Shown: positions 47,380 through 59,475, counted from the stretch's first letter. The stretch: 64,000 nucleotides of DNA from Acanthacorydalis orientalis (GCA_034766995.1 CM068322.1:16800810-16864809); one strand, 5' to 3'. The notes: generated from the sequence alone by a model not told the origin. Numbers and translations are program-made.

Positions 47380-47848
47380 TTAGGTTGGTAGAAAAATAAT
47401 TGCGGTTTTTGTTTTTAACTTTAATTTTTTTCAGTGAAAGTATCATTTTAATTTAAATTGGATTATAGAATTAGAGATTAAAGGAAGCAAATAAGAGCAA
47501 TTTTTTGTATGAATTCAAAACGAATGGTGAAGCAACAGAAACTGTTCGTAAACTAAACGATGCTTTCGGTATGGGTATTGTTAAAGAAAATACTATGCAA
47601 GGGTGGTTCTAAAAATGTCATGCTTTGAACAAGAGCATTGAAGATGAAGAAGGTTGATGCGTCCTTCTTTAGTTCATACGGCCAACTGAAAGTTTTAGTT
47701 GAATCAGAACCACGCACAACAATTCAGGACCTTGCACAAAAGTTAGACATTAGTCATCCAACAGTTCTGGACCACTTAAAACCACTTGAATTAAAAAATG
47801 TATATGAGTTTGAAAGTCATAAACCGCAATTATTTTTCTAGCAACTTA
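47380..47848 (+). mobile_element. HTH-only mariner derivative, copy D
   Basis: The left end ttaggttggtagaaaaataa and the right end (attatttttctagcaactta) are inverted repeats. Length is 469 bp, shorter than copies B and C because of an extra deletion in the 5' leader. The plus-strand frame 47638-47841 is open for 67 codons. It contains GQLKVLVESEPRTTIQDLAQ and KLDISHPTVLDHLKPLELKN and runs through YEFESHKPQLFF to the end of the element. This is the second HTH of mariner transposase fused to terminal sequence by the family deletion. Both sides abut simple repeats. Confidence 0.87.
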
Positions 47849-47925
47849 TATATGTATGTGTATATATGTATGTGTATATATGTATGTGTATATATGTATG
47901 TGTGTGTATATATACATACAATAAA
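47849..47925. repeat. tatatgtatgtg minisatellite
   Basis: About four to five copies of a 14-bp unit (tatatatgtatgtg) immediately downstream of copy D. Confidence 0.85.
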
Positions 47926-48416
47926 CGTTAATATACAGAAATAAAAAACACTTTTCATTGCTTTCAATAATAATTCAGTAGTGACACGTTTCAAAAAAAA
48001 AGAAAAATGATTGAAAACATCAAAGTTTGATTTGACAGAAAAATATATTTCAAAAAAAAACCCCTGCGGGAAATTTACATCGGAAAAAGTACATGCTGTG
48101 ATACCGTTAAATGTAAAACGCACATTCGTCCTTCATATGTGGATACACATTGATTTGCATATTCACAATTTAAATGAAGATGAATGGCTGCGTTTACTTA
48201 ACAAATTTGTTTCATTTACGTTTCTTGCGCTAACGTAAACTTATAATAGAGATAACGCAATTAAAATTATGTTAGCGCCAGATGTTTCTATATTATACAT
48301 TCAATCTGTTACTCATTTTGTTATGAATTATATGGTTACAGAGGGGACAAAATTTCTTATAAAAAATTGCCACACGAATTTTTGCATCTGAATTCTTTTT
48401 CTCAGGAGAATATACA

Positions 48417-48419
<3 letters not shown>
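47926..48419. other. AT-rich spacer
   Basis: No gene recognised. The frames at 47830-48123 (-) and 48011-48238 (+) lack motifs. Confidence 0.5.

Positions 48420-48472
<53 letters not shown>
48420..48472. repeat. (TA)n microsatellite
   Basis: A pure TA run ending at a solo mariner end. Confidence 0.9.
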
Positions 48473-48476
<4 letters not shown>

Positions 48477-48519
48477 GTTAATGGAAAAATTGTTACGGTT
48501 TATGACCTTCAAATTCATA
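48473..48519 (-). mobile_element. Solo 3' end of the HTH-only mariner family
   Basis: aaggttaatggaaaaattgt and ggtttatgaccttcaaattc are the reverse complement of the 3' terminus seen in copies A-D. Only this end fragment remains. Confidence 0.75.
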
Positions 48520-49254
48520 AAAAAACTGTGTGTACCTATGTGTGTATGTGTATATACAACCATTATAAATATATAAAATGAAATAAATACGTCATGAAGG
48601 GAATTTCAGCGAAAATCAAACGCCTGAACACGCGCTGTTATATAAATGTGGATGATAGGGTTCTATACCCATTTAAATTGCGGTTTAATCAAACTTTAGT
48701 GTGTGTTTTAATGGATACAATAAAGTTTTAATTGTATTAGTCTATAACACATTTAAATTTTAACTTCGTAAAATCTAATTGTCTAATTGTCATAACAAGT
48801 ATGTTCTTTTAATTAAGAAATTTCGTTAATTGCTCTGTCAGTTTAGTGTAAATGTGTTATAAACTTTATTGTTCACTAATTGTCGGTTAACAATCGAATT
48901 TGCGGAAGATATTTTTAAATATAATTAAACAGCACGTGCCTATTTCACGTATAATTACATATGTTTGTGATGTATCTCGTTTACAAATTTAATTAATTAA
49001 TATAAATAGTTAACTGTACAAGAAAGCACATTTTTAATCTGAAGATGAAATAAATACAAATATTAAATAATTTTTTTATAATAAATATAACACAAAATTT
49101 TAATTCTACTTAATATTTAGGTAAACACTAATGCTATCAATAAAATTATTTCTAATAAGTATTTGAATTAATTAATTATTATTTTTTAAATGAAAGAAAA
49201 TATAACCTTCCTTTAAATTTATATATATATATGTGAGTGTGTGTGTGTCGGTGT
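48520..49254. other. AT-rich spacer
   Basis: No gene recognised. A TA/TG microsatellite lies at 49220-49250. Confidence 0.5.
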
Positions 49255-50107
49255 CGGTAATTATGACAGTGGACTATGTCATATATTTTTCATATTGAGA
49301 TATTTAGACCTTTGCGTTTGTATGGAATAAAAAATATTTTTCCATTATGTAACAAAATATTTTCCAAAATATTTGCTGTTATAATGTAAATCTTTTATGT
49401 AATTCTTCTTCTTCAATAACAGTATTTTCTTTTTATGGTGTTTTGAGAGTTCGAAAATATTCATAGAAAATTGGCAGAATGTACGGTAGCAGATCCATTA
49501 TATCATTATGTTTTTCCTTTGTAAGTGATCGGATACTCACATAAAATGGAAATAGTTGATTTTTTTTGTATATTTTCGGCTTTCCTTTTTTGTATGAAAA
49601 TCTAAATCTGAAATTCTATACTATCATCTAAAAGATGTTTTGTAATACATCTGATAAATTGCATCTTTTAGAAATCGAACCCATTGTCTTTTCAGCCAAT
49701 AAACAGATTCCCCTTTAATATTTTTCGTTCTCTTTGTAATTGATTTCTCTAGAGATTTTGTTTTCCAATAGTAATATAATTGTTCGTTTGACAGCTTTAA
49801 GCAAAGAAATTGACTTAACTTAAGGGTTATTCACCTTAAAAAAATATAGTTTTATATAAAAATCAGATAGGTACATGCATTTTTCCAGAAAAAACAAAGT
49901 ATACCGAAAAGTGAAAGTCTTAAGCCATTACCAAATAAACGAAAACAGAATTATACTTACTGACCAACTTTTCAGTCATTACATGGTACATTTTTTTAAT
50001 TTTTCGTAAGTTCTTATAAATTATTAAAATATAAATAATTGTAATATAAAATAGATCAAAATCATTTTTTTTCAATTTTTCTACTTAGTCCACTGTCATA
50101 ATTACCG
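49255..50107. mobile_element. 853-bp TIR element of unknown family
   Basis: Both ends carry a nearly perfect inverted repeat of at least 22 bp: left cggtaattatgacagtggac and the exact inverse gtccactgtcataattaccg on the right, extending to acta/tagt. No clear target duplication is visible. Minus-strand peptide scraps, such as VYWLKRQWVRFLKDAIYQMY at about 49625-49700, hint at an old transposase, but I cannot name the family. Tc1/pogo-like DNA transposons are the most likely relatives. The element appears non-autonomous. Confidence 0.72.
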
Positions 50108-50815
50108 GCATATATATGTATGTATGTAAGTATAATCTCCGCATAAACCTAATAGTCTAATAATCTACTTTCCTACACCTGCTTTTATGCACATATTGTT
50201 AACGACTTATTAGTATATTATTATTAATGAACAACCGATCATTTTTTTCCGTACGAATTATAACGACGATATCTCGAAAACATTTCAAAATCAAATATTT
50301 AGTGTAAATCACATAGTAATAAGTGTCTCAATCACATATTGCATATTAAATGTACTATCGAGTGTTCAATAATCTTTGTTTAAATTATAATCAGTTAGAT
50401 AAATCATCAAATATTTTCAGTAATTGACTCTAGAAAATTACAAATACTGTATTTTTTGTATTATATTGAAATTAATTACTTCATCTAATCATCTACTCCA
50501 TAGTAGAAACTAGCGTATCAAGTAAATACGGTGTTAAGAAAGAATAATGACTCGATGACAAAAAAAAAACAATCCACTAGAGTTTCTCCAGCAACATTAA
50601 TTTCAATACACTTATGTACGAGTAATACGTATGGAATTTAGTAAATGTGTAAAAACTATGAAGTGGTAATTCAGTTTATACCTATATCTTAGAAAGGCAT
50701 GTAAAGAAACATTTTCAGAAACAAATACTTGTGCCTGTTGACGGATGAAGACTTAATTAAATTAAACATAGAAGAAGAACGAAACAAGAGTGTATTTTTT
50801 TACAGAAAACAAAAA
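50108..50815. other. Intergenic, AT-rich
   Basis: No gene recognised. Confidence 0.5.
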
Positions 50816-51050
50816 TAATAGCTAGCGTCAACGTGGAAAGCATTATGCCTGGCAGAGTTATTCATTCATCATTGTGCGTGGAAACGGCGGAGGCGAAGAA
50901 AAAGAAATACGTAAAGCCCGCACGAATGCGCACGAAATGTGAATATATACTCTCTCGTGTTTATGATTTATGGTCGGCAATTGTCACCCTAACCAATGCA
51001 AAAGGTCGATTACCGACGAAAAATTTTAATACATTTTCACCCGATTAAAT
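50816..51050. other. GC-richer island
   Basis: Sequence such as gtggaaacggcggaggcgaa (about 50878) and cccgcacgaatgcgcacgaa (about 50918) is clearly less AT-rich than its surroundings. A 71-codon frame (50833-51048) spans it, with a basic stretch AEAKKKKYVKPARMRTK. No family is recognised and no splice context decides. It could be a short exon or a regulatory element. Confidence 0.35.
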
Positions 51051-52313
51051 AAACACATGAAATGATCCTTTTTCGACTTACGATCGATACATTCATTAAT
51101 TTATGTCATTTTGTAATATATTTATTAACGCTTTTCTTGCTGTTTTCAGTAATTCTCAATAATCATTTCTTGTGCATTATTGAAATTTGCACCTTGAAGA
51201 CTGTCCATCCAATATATAAACAATAAAAACTCAATGCATTAGACGTGTTGTCGCCAATACAACTCATAAAAATGGTTTGAAACAAAAATAAAATGAACTG
51301 TGTATACTTGAATTCTTATAAAAACTAAAATGTACTGAAAAAAAATAATCTGCTAAAAAACATAAAATATCGTGACACATAAAAAAACAGCCATTAAGAA
51401 AAAAAATACATTATGCACATTAAGAATAAAAATAATGAAAGGAATACATAAGAAATAAATGTACATAACATCAGATACTTTGCTGTAATAAAATCTAATG
51501 TTATCTCTAATGCACTGTCGAAACGTTGCTTTACCACTGATCCTCATATCGTCATGTTCAGAGTGGCCGTGACAAAAAAACAAAATAATTACAAAACAAA
51601 AGAACTCGGTTGCGATGGAGATAAAAAGCTATACTATGTTCGACTAAAGTTGTGAATCAATGCAAAATTTTAACAGGCGACTATAGTCACCGAAAGTATC
51701 GAAACGGTTAATAAAACGATTATCTCAAATACTTAAATTCTGTTTTTACCGGTTTCTAATATAACGTAAATCAGTTAATAAAAGAGAATAATTTCCATAA
51801 AGAGTATAAATGCTTTAGATAGTTTTCGGGGAAAGTAGAATTGAAAAAAAATCAAATATTATCATCAACAATTCAAAGTTTAATTCAAAACAATTATAAT
51901 ATGAAAAAGCTATAAACTTGTAAATTATTCGTTTATCAATAACACGAACAACTAACAAAAATCATAAATACTTCAGAGCCAAATTAAAATAACTGTCGGC
52001 TCTTTTTCACTCTCTATATTATACACAAAAATTAAAGATATTTTTTTAATAGTTCGGTATTAAAATTATAAATACAATGTTGTATTTATATTCGGAAAGA
52101 TCATTAATTAAACCAAAGCATGATCATCATGCTAGACTATCAATAAATAGCAATAAATCATCTTTAAATCTCAAACCGCACACTGATCTTATTTAATTTT
52201 TTTTTTAAATTTACATCTAAAAATGTTTTTTTTTTATATTTGAAAAGTAATAATGATATTTGAAATATTAATTACTAAATATGATATTTGAAAAGTAATA
52301 ATTATTTTTTGAA

Positions 52314-52344
<31 letters not shown>

Positions 52345-53622
52345 TTAAATTAATTGGAATAATGCCGAGTTTTTTAACGAGTAATTCTAAGGCTTAAATT
52401 AAAAAATTGCAGAAAACGAACCAATCTAGGTGTAAAAACTAAAAAGTAACTATTATTAGTATTAAATAAATACATACACATGTACAAGATGTATTTGTTA
52501 AATTAAAAAATAGAGAACACTTTATTATTTTCAAGCAATTATGTTAGTTATTCATAGATTAAGACAAAGAAAACAATCAAATTGATTAATGTTACATGCC
52601 TTATTATACATTTTGATCTTTTTTTACATATTTTTTTCTTCGATAATAATTTTAGTTTTCTCTAAGAACTATAATACACACAACATCTTATTTTTCATTC
52701 ATATTCATGCTATTTTAATCAATTACAATAAGCGTACTGTATAGAGTTTTTAAAATTTTTGTATTTTTCTTAAGCAGTATTCAAAATATTAATATTTTTC
52801 TTATTGATAACTGGTTATCAATTTTAAACAGTAAAAATAAATTCTGAATATCTGAGCATATTTAAATAAATAATTTATTGATCTTTTGATGATAACAATT
52901 TTATTATCATTGCCAATTACTATAAATTTATATTCTTAATATTGTACTTGAGAAAAAAAAAACTTTAATCCATTACTTTTAAGAAAAGTATTGGATATTT
53001 TTATTCAATAGTAACATTTATCCAAATAAAGAATTAATGTAAAAAATTGAAAAAAATGCCGTAAAATAAATGAATTGTACTACATTTTTAGTTAAATATC
53101 GTTTAATTTTAAATCATTTGCTTAAATTTAATTCCTCTTGCAAAATTAATCGCAAAAATAGTTCGATGTAATAAAACATCCATCATCGCACTTAATAAAT
53201 CTTTTATAAATTATTATCTCTTATCTTAAAAAAATGTGTAATACAACTTCCATCATTACTCAAACAACACAAACAATTACAATTTCCAAGACTTAAATCT
53301 GTATTTATACAGTCGATTTCACAGTCAATTAATATAAGTAAGTTGGATTCATTTTAGAGAGACTTGCAGGGTGAAAATTTCACTCCAGCTGACAGCATTG
53401 TTGGAACGAAAGATTAATAGAATAGCAATGAATTTAGAGCATATATTTTGAGGTGGTATTATAAATAGATTGAAAAAAAATCTGTCGGTGATCTTTTTAC
53501 AAAATAGTCTATTTTGCTTTTAAAACCTAATAAAATATCAGTGTCAACAATAATAGAAATGTACACCATATTTTTTAAGTCTAATTAAGTTATATACATA
53601 CAAATATAGACGTGTATAATAT

Positions 53623-53676
<54 letters not shown>

Positions 53677-54636
53677 TTCCAGCATTTATTTACACTTAAA
53701 AGTTCATCAAGATCAGAAGTGTTGAGTTATATTTCATTATCGGCGTTCGTGGCTTGGTAATTAATATAATAAATATTTTAGTTTTCTTGAAAAAAATAAT
53801 CTTTAATGTAATTTGTATTCTGTATTAAGTGGCGTATTATTTAAATATTCATAAACCAATGGTTAGTCATATACATATTTTTTTATTATGAAACTACATT
53901 GTTCCAGGATACAGATCATTAAAGAATACTCGTTAAAAATATTTTCCAATAAATCTAAACGTGTTGTTTGTATAATACACTTTAAATTTCACAAAAGTTG
54001 ACAACAAAAAAATATTTAACCTTTTCAAAATGTAACTACTTTATACTGTAAGCTACAGATGATTAATGACACAAATGGTTTTCGCAAATTCTAGTATTGC
54101 GGTCATTGGCCCTCCATTTGATGACAATGACACGAAAATCGTTACAAGTGCTCTCATTTCATGAATGGCAGAGAAAATTGCGTAGCTGGTTAAACGATAC
54201 AGAAAAGTGTGGTCATAAAATAAATATTATGAAATAGCTGTGTGACTTTTATATGACATACATTTAAACTTTTTAATGTATATATTTGGTACAGTGGAAT
54301 ACGACACATTCGAAATACTATAATTGAAGAATGAACAGGATGGTCGTTACAGCCGGGTAACCAGTTTAATGAGTAGGAAACTAATGTATTCTGAACTGAT
54401 AAATTGATACTTTATTTTTTATTTCTTTATGAATTATCTAAATAATTAATTTATATTTATACTGATTTTGTTTCTGCATTAAATTAGATACTTTATTAAC
54501 AGACATAAGTGGCTTAGATGTCGACGCGCCCTTAAACCCAAAATAACCAATCAACAGATATATAAGTATATGAAAATATCGAAAATGAAGTGAAAATGAA
54601 ATTTTATTGAGAATAAAATTTCTTCAGAACTCAATT
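51051..54636. other. Long AT-rich intergenic stretch
   Basis: About 3.6 kb with no recognised gene or transposon. (TA)n runs lie at about 52315-52340 and 53632-53674. The patch 52240-52315 holds a short tandem of gatatttgaaaagtaataat. The part 54060-54200 is a little more complex. Confidence 0.5.
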
Positions 54637-54642
54637 CACACA

Positions 54643-54734
<92 letters not shown>
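54637..54734. repeat. (CA)n(TA)n microsatellite
   Basis: A compound repeat of about 98 bp, directly followed by the dispersed repeat below. Confidence 0.92.
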
Positions 54735-54736
<2 letters not shown>

Positions 54737-54921
54737 AATTAGTTCTTATTATTTAATATGCGCAAATGTTTCATTTGTTTTTGGGCTATATAATAAAGTC
54801 TATGCAAATCTAATACAAATTTATACAAATAAGATAGATAAAAAAATCCACGAATGATTATGACCCTTCTATCCTCACAAAATAATTATTATGGGATATA
54901 ATATATCTATCTTCACCAGTA

Positions 54922-54926
<5 letters not shown>
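54735..54926 (+). repeat. Dispersed repeat, copy 1
   Basis: It shares tctaatacaaatttatacaa, ataagatag, aaatccacgaatgatt and gacccttctatcctca with 58636-58815 in the same order and orientation. The overall similarity of about 80% has small indels. Copy 1 lies between two (TA)n tracts (54637-54734 and 54927-54977). No coding capacity; the family is not recognised. Confidence 0.82.
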
Positions 54927-54979
<53 letters not shown>

Positions 54980-55731
54980 CAATGAGTGGTACTGTTGTTT
55001 GTTTGCGAAATATTATCTTTAATAGAGACCAATAAATTTCAAATTTTATTAATTTATTGATGCACAAATATATTAACACTTTAAACAATACGTGATAATC
55101 ATTTGTGACCAAATTAATAATAACCGGACAGAAATTTCAATGACATGTTAACAAACATGTTAAAAATAAAAGTGCACTGCTTTAGTACCTTTTTTGACCG
55201 AGCTATCTTTTATTGTGTGATAAATGAGAACTTTATACCCATGTTACAAGAGAAATTACGCAGAAATTAGACAGGAACAACAATTAAACTAATACCGACT
55301 GCCACTTAACGAACGCATGTTCTCATTAACACAATCCTAACAAGTCCATTTAACCTGAATGTTACTTAGTCATTTGGTCCGTATTTAAATCTGCATGAAA
55401 AATGTTGATCATTAAATACTTTTCACATATTTATTTATGTACAAATTAATTGAAAAAAATATATACTGACACTGAATTAAACAATCTTTAAAAATGCATA
55501 TAAGAAAGAATAATGAATATAAAATATTTGACCTTTGTTCATTCACAATAATGATATAATTAAATATAATGATTTAAAATCGAAATAAAATATTTCATAA
55601 TAAATTTCAAAAGTTATTAATTATATAGGTTATGAATAAGTCTTTGTAAAAAAAAAAAAAAAAAAACAGTGCATCCTATATTTTATTAATAACGTTTATC
55701 TAATAATACTCGCATATGAACATTTTTATAA

Positions 55732-55794
<63 letters not shown>

Positions 55795-55850
55795 CTTTCG
55801 TATCTGCGAGTAATACGTTCCAAAACTGTGAATGGTAGCGAACCCATATA
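54927..55850. other. AT-rich spacer
   Basis: (TA)n runs lie at 54927-54977 and 55734-55790, and a poly-A run of about 20 at 55648-55667. Frames on either strand across the second run are artefacts. Confidence 0.55.
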
Positions 55851-57495
55851 CAGTTGCAGACAGTCGTATTCGTACACAAGAACTGATACTACAAAAGACA
55901 AGAAAAAGTTGGTAAATAATGATTGAATAGTAAAAATAGTTTTGCAGTCTACAGTGTAGACTGATGTTGCATCATATTTTTCTAAGAAAAAATTAATCAT
56001 TTCATATTTACAGTAAAAATGGTGCAATAAGTTAAAATTATGTGCATGTTCTGCGACACTCGTATTCGCACACTTAAGTATTCGTCTGAAAATTCTAAAA
56101 CTGAACCACATTATAACTTAGAATTTCATATTAGGAGAGTTTGTAAAATTGATATCTCTAGAATAGTAAGGTTTTTGATTGTTTTGTGGTATGTGAAATA
56201 GATATCAGCAACCATGGGAAGAAAACGATTCGAAGCAACTATAGAAACAAGAAAATTAGTAGTTTCCTTATATGAAAGCGGTAAATCTCTAAGTGAAATT
56301 AGTAAATTAGTTCAAAGAAGTTATTCCACCGTGCAGTATATTGTTAAAAAAATACAAAAGCGAAAGCAGTGTCGAAAATAAACCTACAAATATAGGGAGA
56401 AAAGTACCAAGTGATCGGGTTGAGCGTGACATTTTGAAGGAAATAAGAAAGAATCCTTTCATTAGTGCTGCTAAACTTCCTGCCACTATTGAAAATACAA
56501 CTGAAAAACGTTAGCGCACGTACAATTAATTGAGCCTTAAGTAAATATGACTACAAGAACAAACTAGCTAAAAGAAAACCCTCCATTAGTATCATTAATA
56601 GAAAGAAGCGTCTATAATTTGCTAAAAGGCATATAAACAACATGGAGTTTTGGAATAAAGTCATTTTCACCTATAAGAGTAAATTTTATCTTTTCGGTTG
56701 GGATGAAAAGCAAAAAGTATGGCGAAAACCAAATAAAAGCCTGGACAAAGAAATGTTGATTCCGACGATAAAGTACGGTGGAGGATCACTTATGGTGTGG
56801 AGATGTTTTTCGGGTTCTAGAGTTGGAAAACTACACTCTATAAACGGAATCACGAATACAAGAAAATATATTGACGTTTTAAAGAACAATTTAAGAATAG
56901 TGCTGAAAATTTAGGGCTGACAGATAGGTTTGTGTTTTATCAAGATAATAACCCAAAACACAAGTCGTCGGATTCTCGATTATGGCTCCTCTACAATTGT
57001 ATGCAAGTTCTAGATACACCTTCACAATCACCTGATCTCAATCCCATTGAGTGTTTATGATCAATTTTAAAGAAAAATATTCGAAAACGTAAAATATATA
57101 ACATAAGAGATCTGTGGTCCGCTCTGTTATCCGAATGAGAAAATTTACAGCGGATGTTATAAAAGTTGGTTAAAATTGTCCCAAATAGATTGAGAGAAGT
57201 AATAAAACAGAAAGACTACGTTACCCGATACTAGATATAGTATTTTTAATTCATTTCCGTACAAAATACTTTTATGTACGAATACGGCTCTCCCATGTTT
57301 TTTTTGAAATAGTTTTTAATTTTACTTGTTAGTTTTTTTTATTAGTGAATTAAACTCTTTCTTTTATAAGAAATTACAGTAACATGTAAATATAATAATT
57401 TATTAAAAAAAAGAATTAAGTATTTCATCACAGTTTGTTTTTTACTATTTCACCGATCGATAATACTATTGTACGAATACGGGTGTCAGATACTG
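55851..57495 (+). mobile_element. Tc1-like element with IR/DR ends
   Basis: The outer termini are inverted repeats starting CAGT: left cagttgcagacagtcgtatt and, as the reverse complement of the right end, cagtatctgacacccgtatt. The core cgtattcgtac recurs inside each end: left at 55865 and 56061 (second copy cgtattcgcac), right as gtacgaatacg at 57471 and 57276. The spacing is about 195 bp on both sides. This is the IR/DR layout known from Sleeping Beauty-type Tc1 transposons. Length is 1,645 bp, as expected for an undeleted element. The left flank ends in TA; the right-hand TA is mutated. Confidence 0.88.
56214..57234 (+). pseudogene. Tc1 transposase, frameshifted
   Basis: From ATG 56214 (MGRKRFEATIETRKLVVSLY) the protein runs through a PAIRED-like helix-turn-helix (SLSEISKLVQRSYSTVQYIV). 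After a frameshift near 56365 it includes GRKVPSDRVERDILKEIRKN. The DDE domain follows, with VIFTYKSKFYLFG at the first site (the normal Asp of TDES is Tyr), then YGGGSLMVWRCFS, then FYQDNNPKHKSS with the second Asp, then SPDLNPIECL with the Glu of the DD34E triad. The C-terminus is KDYVTRY and stop at 57234. There are several stops and at least two frameshifts. The loss of the first catalytic Asp adds to its inactivity. Length matches the usual 340 or so residues of the family. Confidence 0.9.
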
Positions 57496-57621
57496 ATGTC
57501 GTTTTTCGTTTAGATGCATACATATGATAGAGTTTAATTGTAAAATTTTGCACAGTAATACATTATCAATATTAATAAGTAATAAAATATATTGTACATT
57601 TTATGCATTTGTTCTTTATCG

Positions 57622-57656
<35 letters not shown>

Positions 57657-57855
57657 GGATGAACGGGATTTTGATGTTTTAGCACAACCCTCAAGGGACG
57701 ATGGAACAGTAAAAAAGATCTTGTACACATACACTTTAAATACATTTTTACATTTATTTCTGAAAAAAAATCGTTTAATTCTAGAATTTCTCATTTAATA
57801 TCTTCAAGCCGCGGAAAGCGGACACTCGAATATAGCGGTCCTACTATGTGTATAT

Positions 57856-57920
<65 letters not shown>

Positions 57921-58246
57921 TTTATAAACCAAATCTGCTAAATTGTTTTATATTACATCAATTAGGAAAATTAAATCATTTCATTCCTGTTTAGGAAATT
58001 GATTTATTAGCGACGCGTTTCACAGAAATACGAATTTACATTTGTTCCTTTTGATTTGAGGTAGTATTATTGATTTCTTCATTGAATATTTAATCCTATT
58101 ACATCTCATATTAAAATCGGATGTGTATTTTTAAAACCGTTCAACGACATATACTCAAATATATTTCACATTCTATTTTATACATTTCTTTTAATTTAAA
58201 TAATTTACGTATTGAAGTTATAATGGCAAATTTGGTAATTTAATTA

Positions 58247-58297
<51 letters not shown>

Positions 58298-58635
58298 ATA
58301 TTGATAATACATTTTAAAAAGGGAAAATGTGTCTTTAAACAAGTTATGCCACTTTGAATTTTTTTATCATAAATATTACATTTTGCAACTTGCTCCAGAA
58401 AAAGTCCCTACCCGAGGGAGTAACTGCCATACTGGGAAATTTGGTATACAGAAAGGGCGAATACTCAAAGGGCCATCTGAAAAGTAAACTACATAAACAG
58501 CAGAGTTTATTGAATACAACAATACAACCTTCGAATTATCAAAGAATTTATCGAAATGTAAATTATTAAAATGATGTAGTTTCGTGTGAACATTTAAAAT
58601 TAAATTTAAATATAATTATAAAAAATAAAATTCAT
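57496..58635. other. Intergenic with several microsatellites
   Basis: (CT)n(CA)n lies at 57618-57656, (TA)n at 57855-57917 and (CT)n(TA)n at 58251-58297. A less AT-rich patch at 58378-58500 (cagaaaaagtccctacccga) underlies a 71-codon frame (58354-58569) without a recognised family. Confidence 0.5.
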
Positions 58636-58815
58636 TTAATTAGTTACTATTATTCAATGTGCAGGTGTTTCATTTATTTTTGCTCTATATATAGTCTGTG
58701 TATATCTAATACAAATTTATACAAATAAGATAGAGAAATCCACGAATGATTGACCCTTCTATCCTCATAAAATAATTATAGGATATAAAATATGTCTTCA
58801 TCAATAATGAAATAA
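58636..58815 (+). repeat. Dispersed repeat, copy 2
   Basis: The counterpart of 54735-54926 in the same orientation, about 3.9 kb away. It is slightly shorter through small deletions. Confidence 0.82.
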
Positions 58816-59087
58816 AAATAAATGCATAGCATTAAGAATAAAGATGGAGGAACATATTTGAATCAAATTATTGTAGTTTTGTCTTTTTTCTTCATAACAT
58901 AAATACAGCTATATATTAATACATTCAAATTATATATTTATGTGTATATATATATATATATATATAGACGCTAAAATTTTGCCCAACATCCTATTTTGCG
59001 CTTGTCATTTTACCTTCTTTATTGCATAATAGAGCCATTATTTTTATGGAATATGGGACAAAAATATAATGTATATATACATATATA
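58816..59087. other. AT-rich spacer
   Basis: A (TA)n run lies at 58940-58967. Nothing else recognised. Confidence 0.5.
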
Positions 59088-59475
59088 ATATAATCTCGAT
59101 TTGCGAAGGGAGTTAGATTCGTGAAGCGCGTTGCATATTAAGACCATTTTCTCAATAAGAATTATGTTCATATAATTAAAGAATAATTTTGCAAATTAAA
59201 TTACAATAAAAGATAATAAAAATTATGTTATCTCACCAATAATGACTAATCATTTTTTCTTTGCTCTTACTGTGTCAAATTCAATTGGATTGCAATCGCG
59301 TTTTTTTTAAGTTTGGTGCTGAACTTTTTTCTATCTTAGGATCGAGTCCTGGGTTTTAGCGTACCCGTATTTTCTTCCAACATTGATCTTGATTTCATTT
59401 TACCGCTTAGAAAAAATTTCAAAAACCTACGGATCATCTAATGGCATTTGGCTTTGCAATCGCGATATTATATAT
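59088..59475. mobile_element. Possible pogo/Tigger-like MITE remnant
   Basis: The left edge aatctcgatttgcgaaggga resembles pogo/Tigger-type termini (ctcgatttgcg...), and the right edge gctttgcaatcgcgatatta is its approximate inverse. The match is imperfect and no transposase is present, so this is tentative. Confidence 0.35.

Noticed and set aside
47849..47925. Short tatatgtatgtg repeats as a CRISPR-like or satellite array
   Set aside because: Direct contiguous 14-bp repeats without spacers; an ordinary minisatellite in a eukaryotic genome.
50833..51048. 71-codon open frame in a GC-richer patch as a small gene
   Set aside because: No family match, no splice or promoter support, and open frames are expected where stop-rich AT content drops. 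Listed only as an island.
55686..56111. 141-codon minus-strand open frame
   Set aside because: It spans a (TA)n run and the left inverted repeat region of the Tc1 element. No motif is present, so it is an overlap artefact.
57592..57798. Ser/Leu/His-Thr repeat frames
   Set aside because: Produced by the (CT)n(CA)n microsatellite at 57618-57656.
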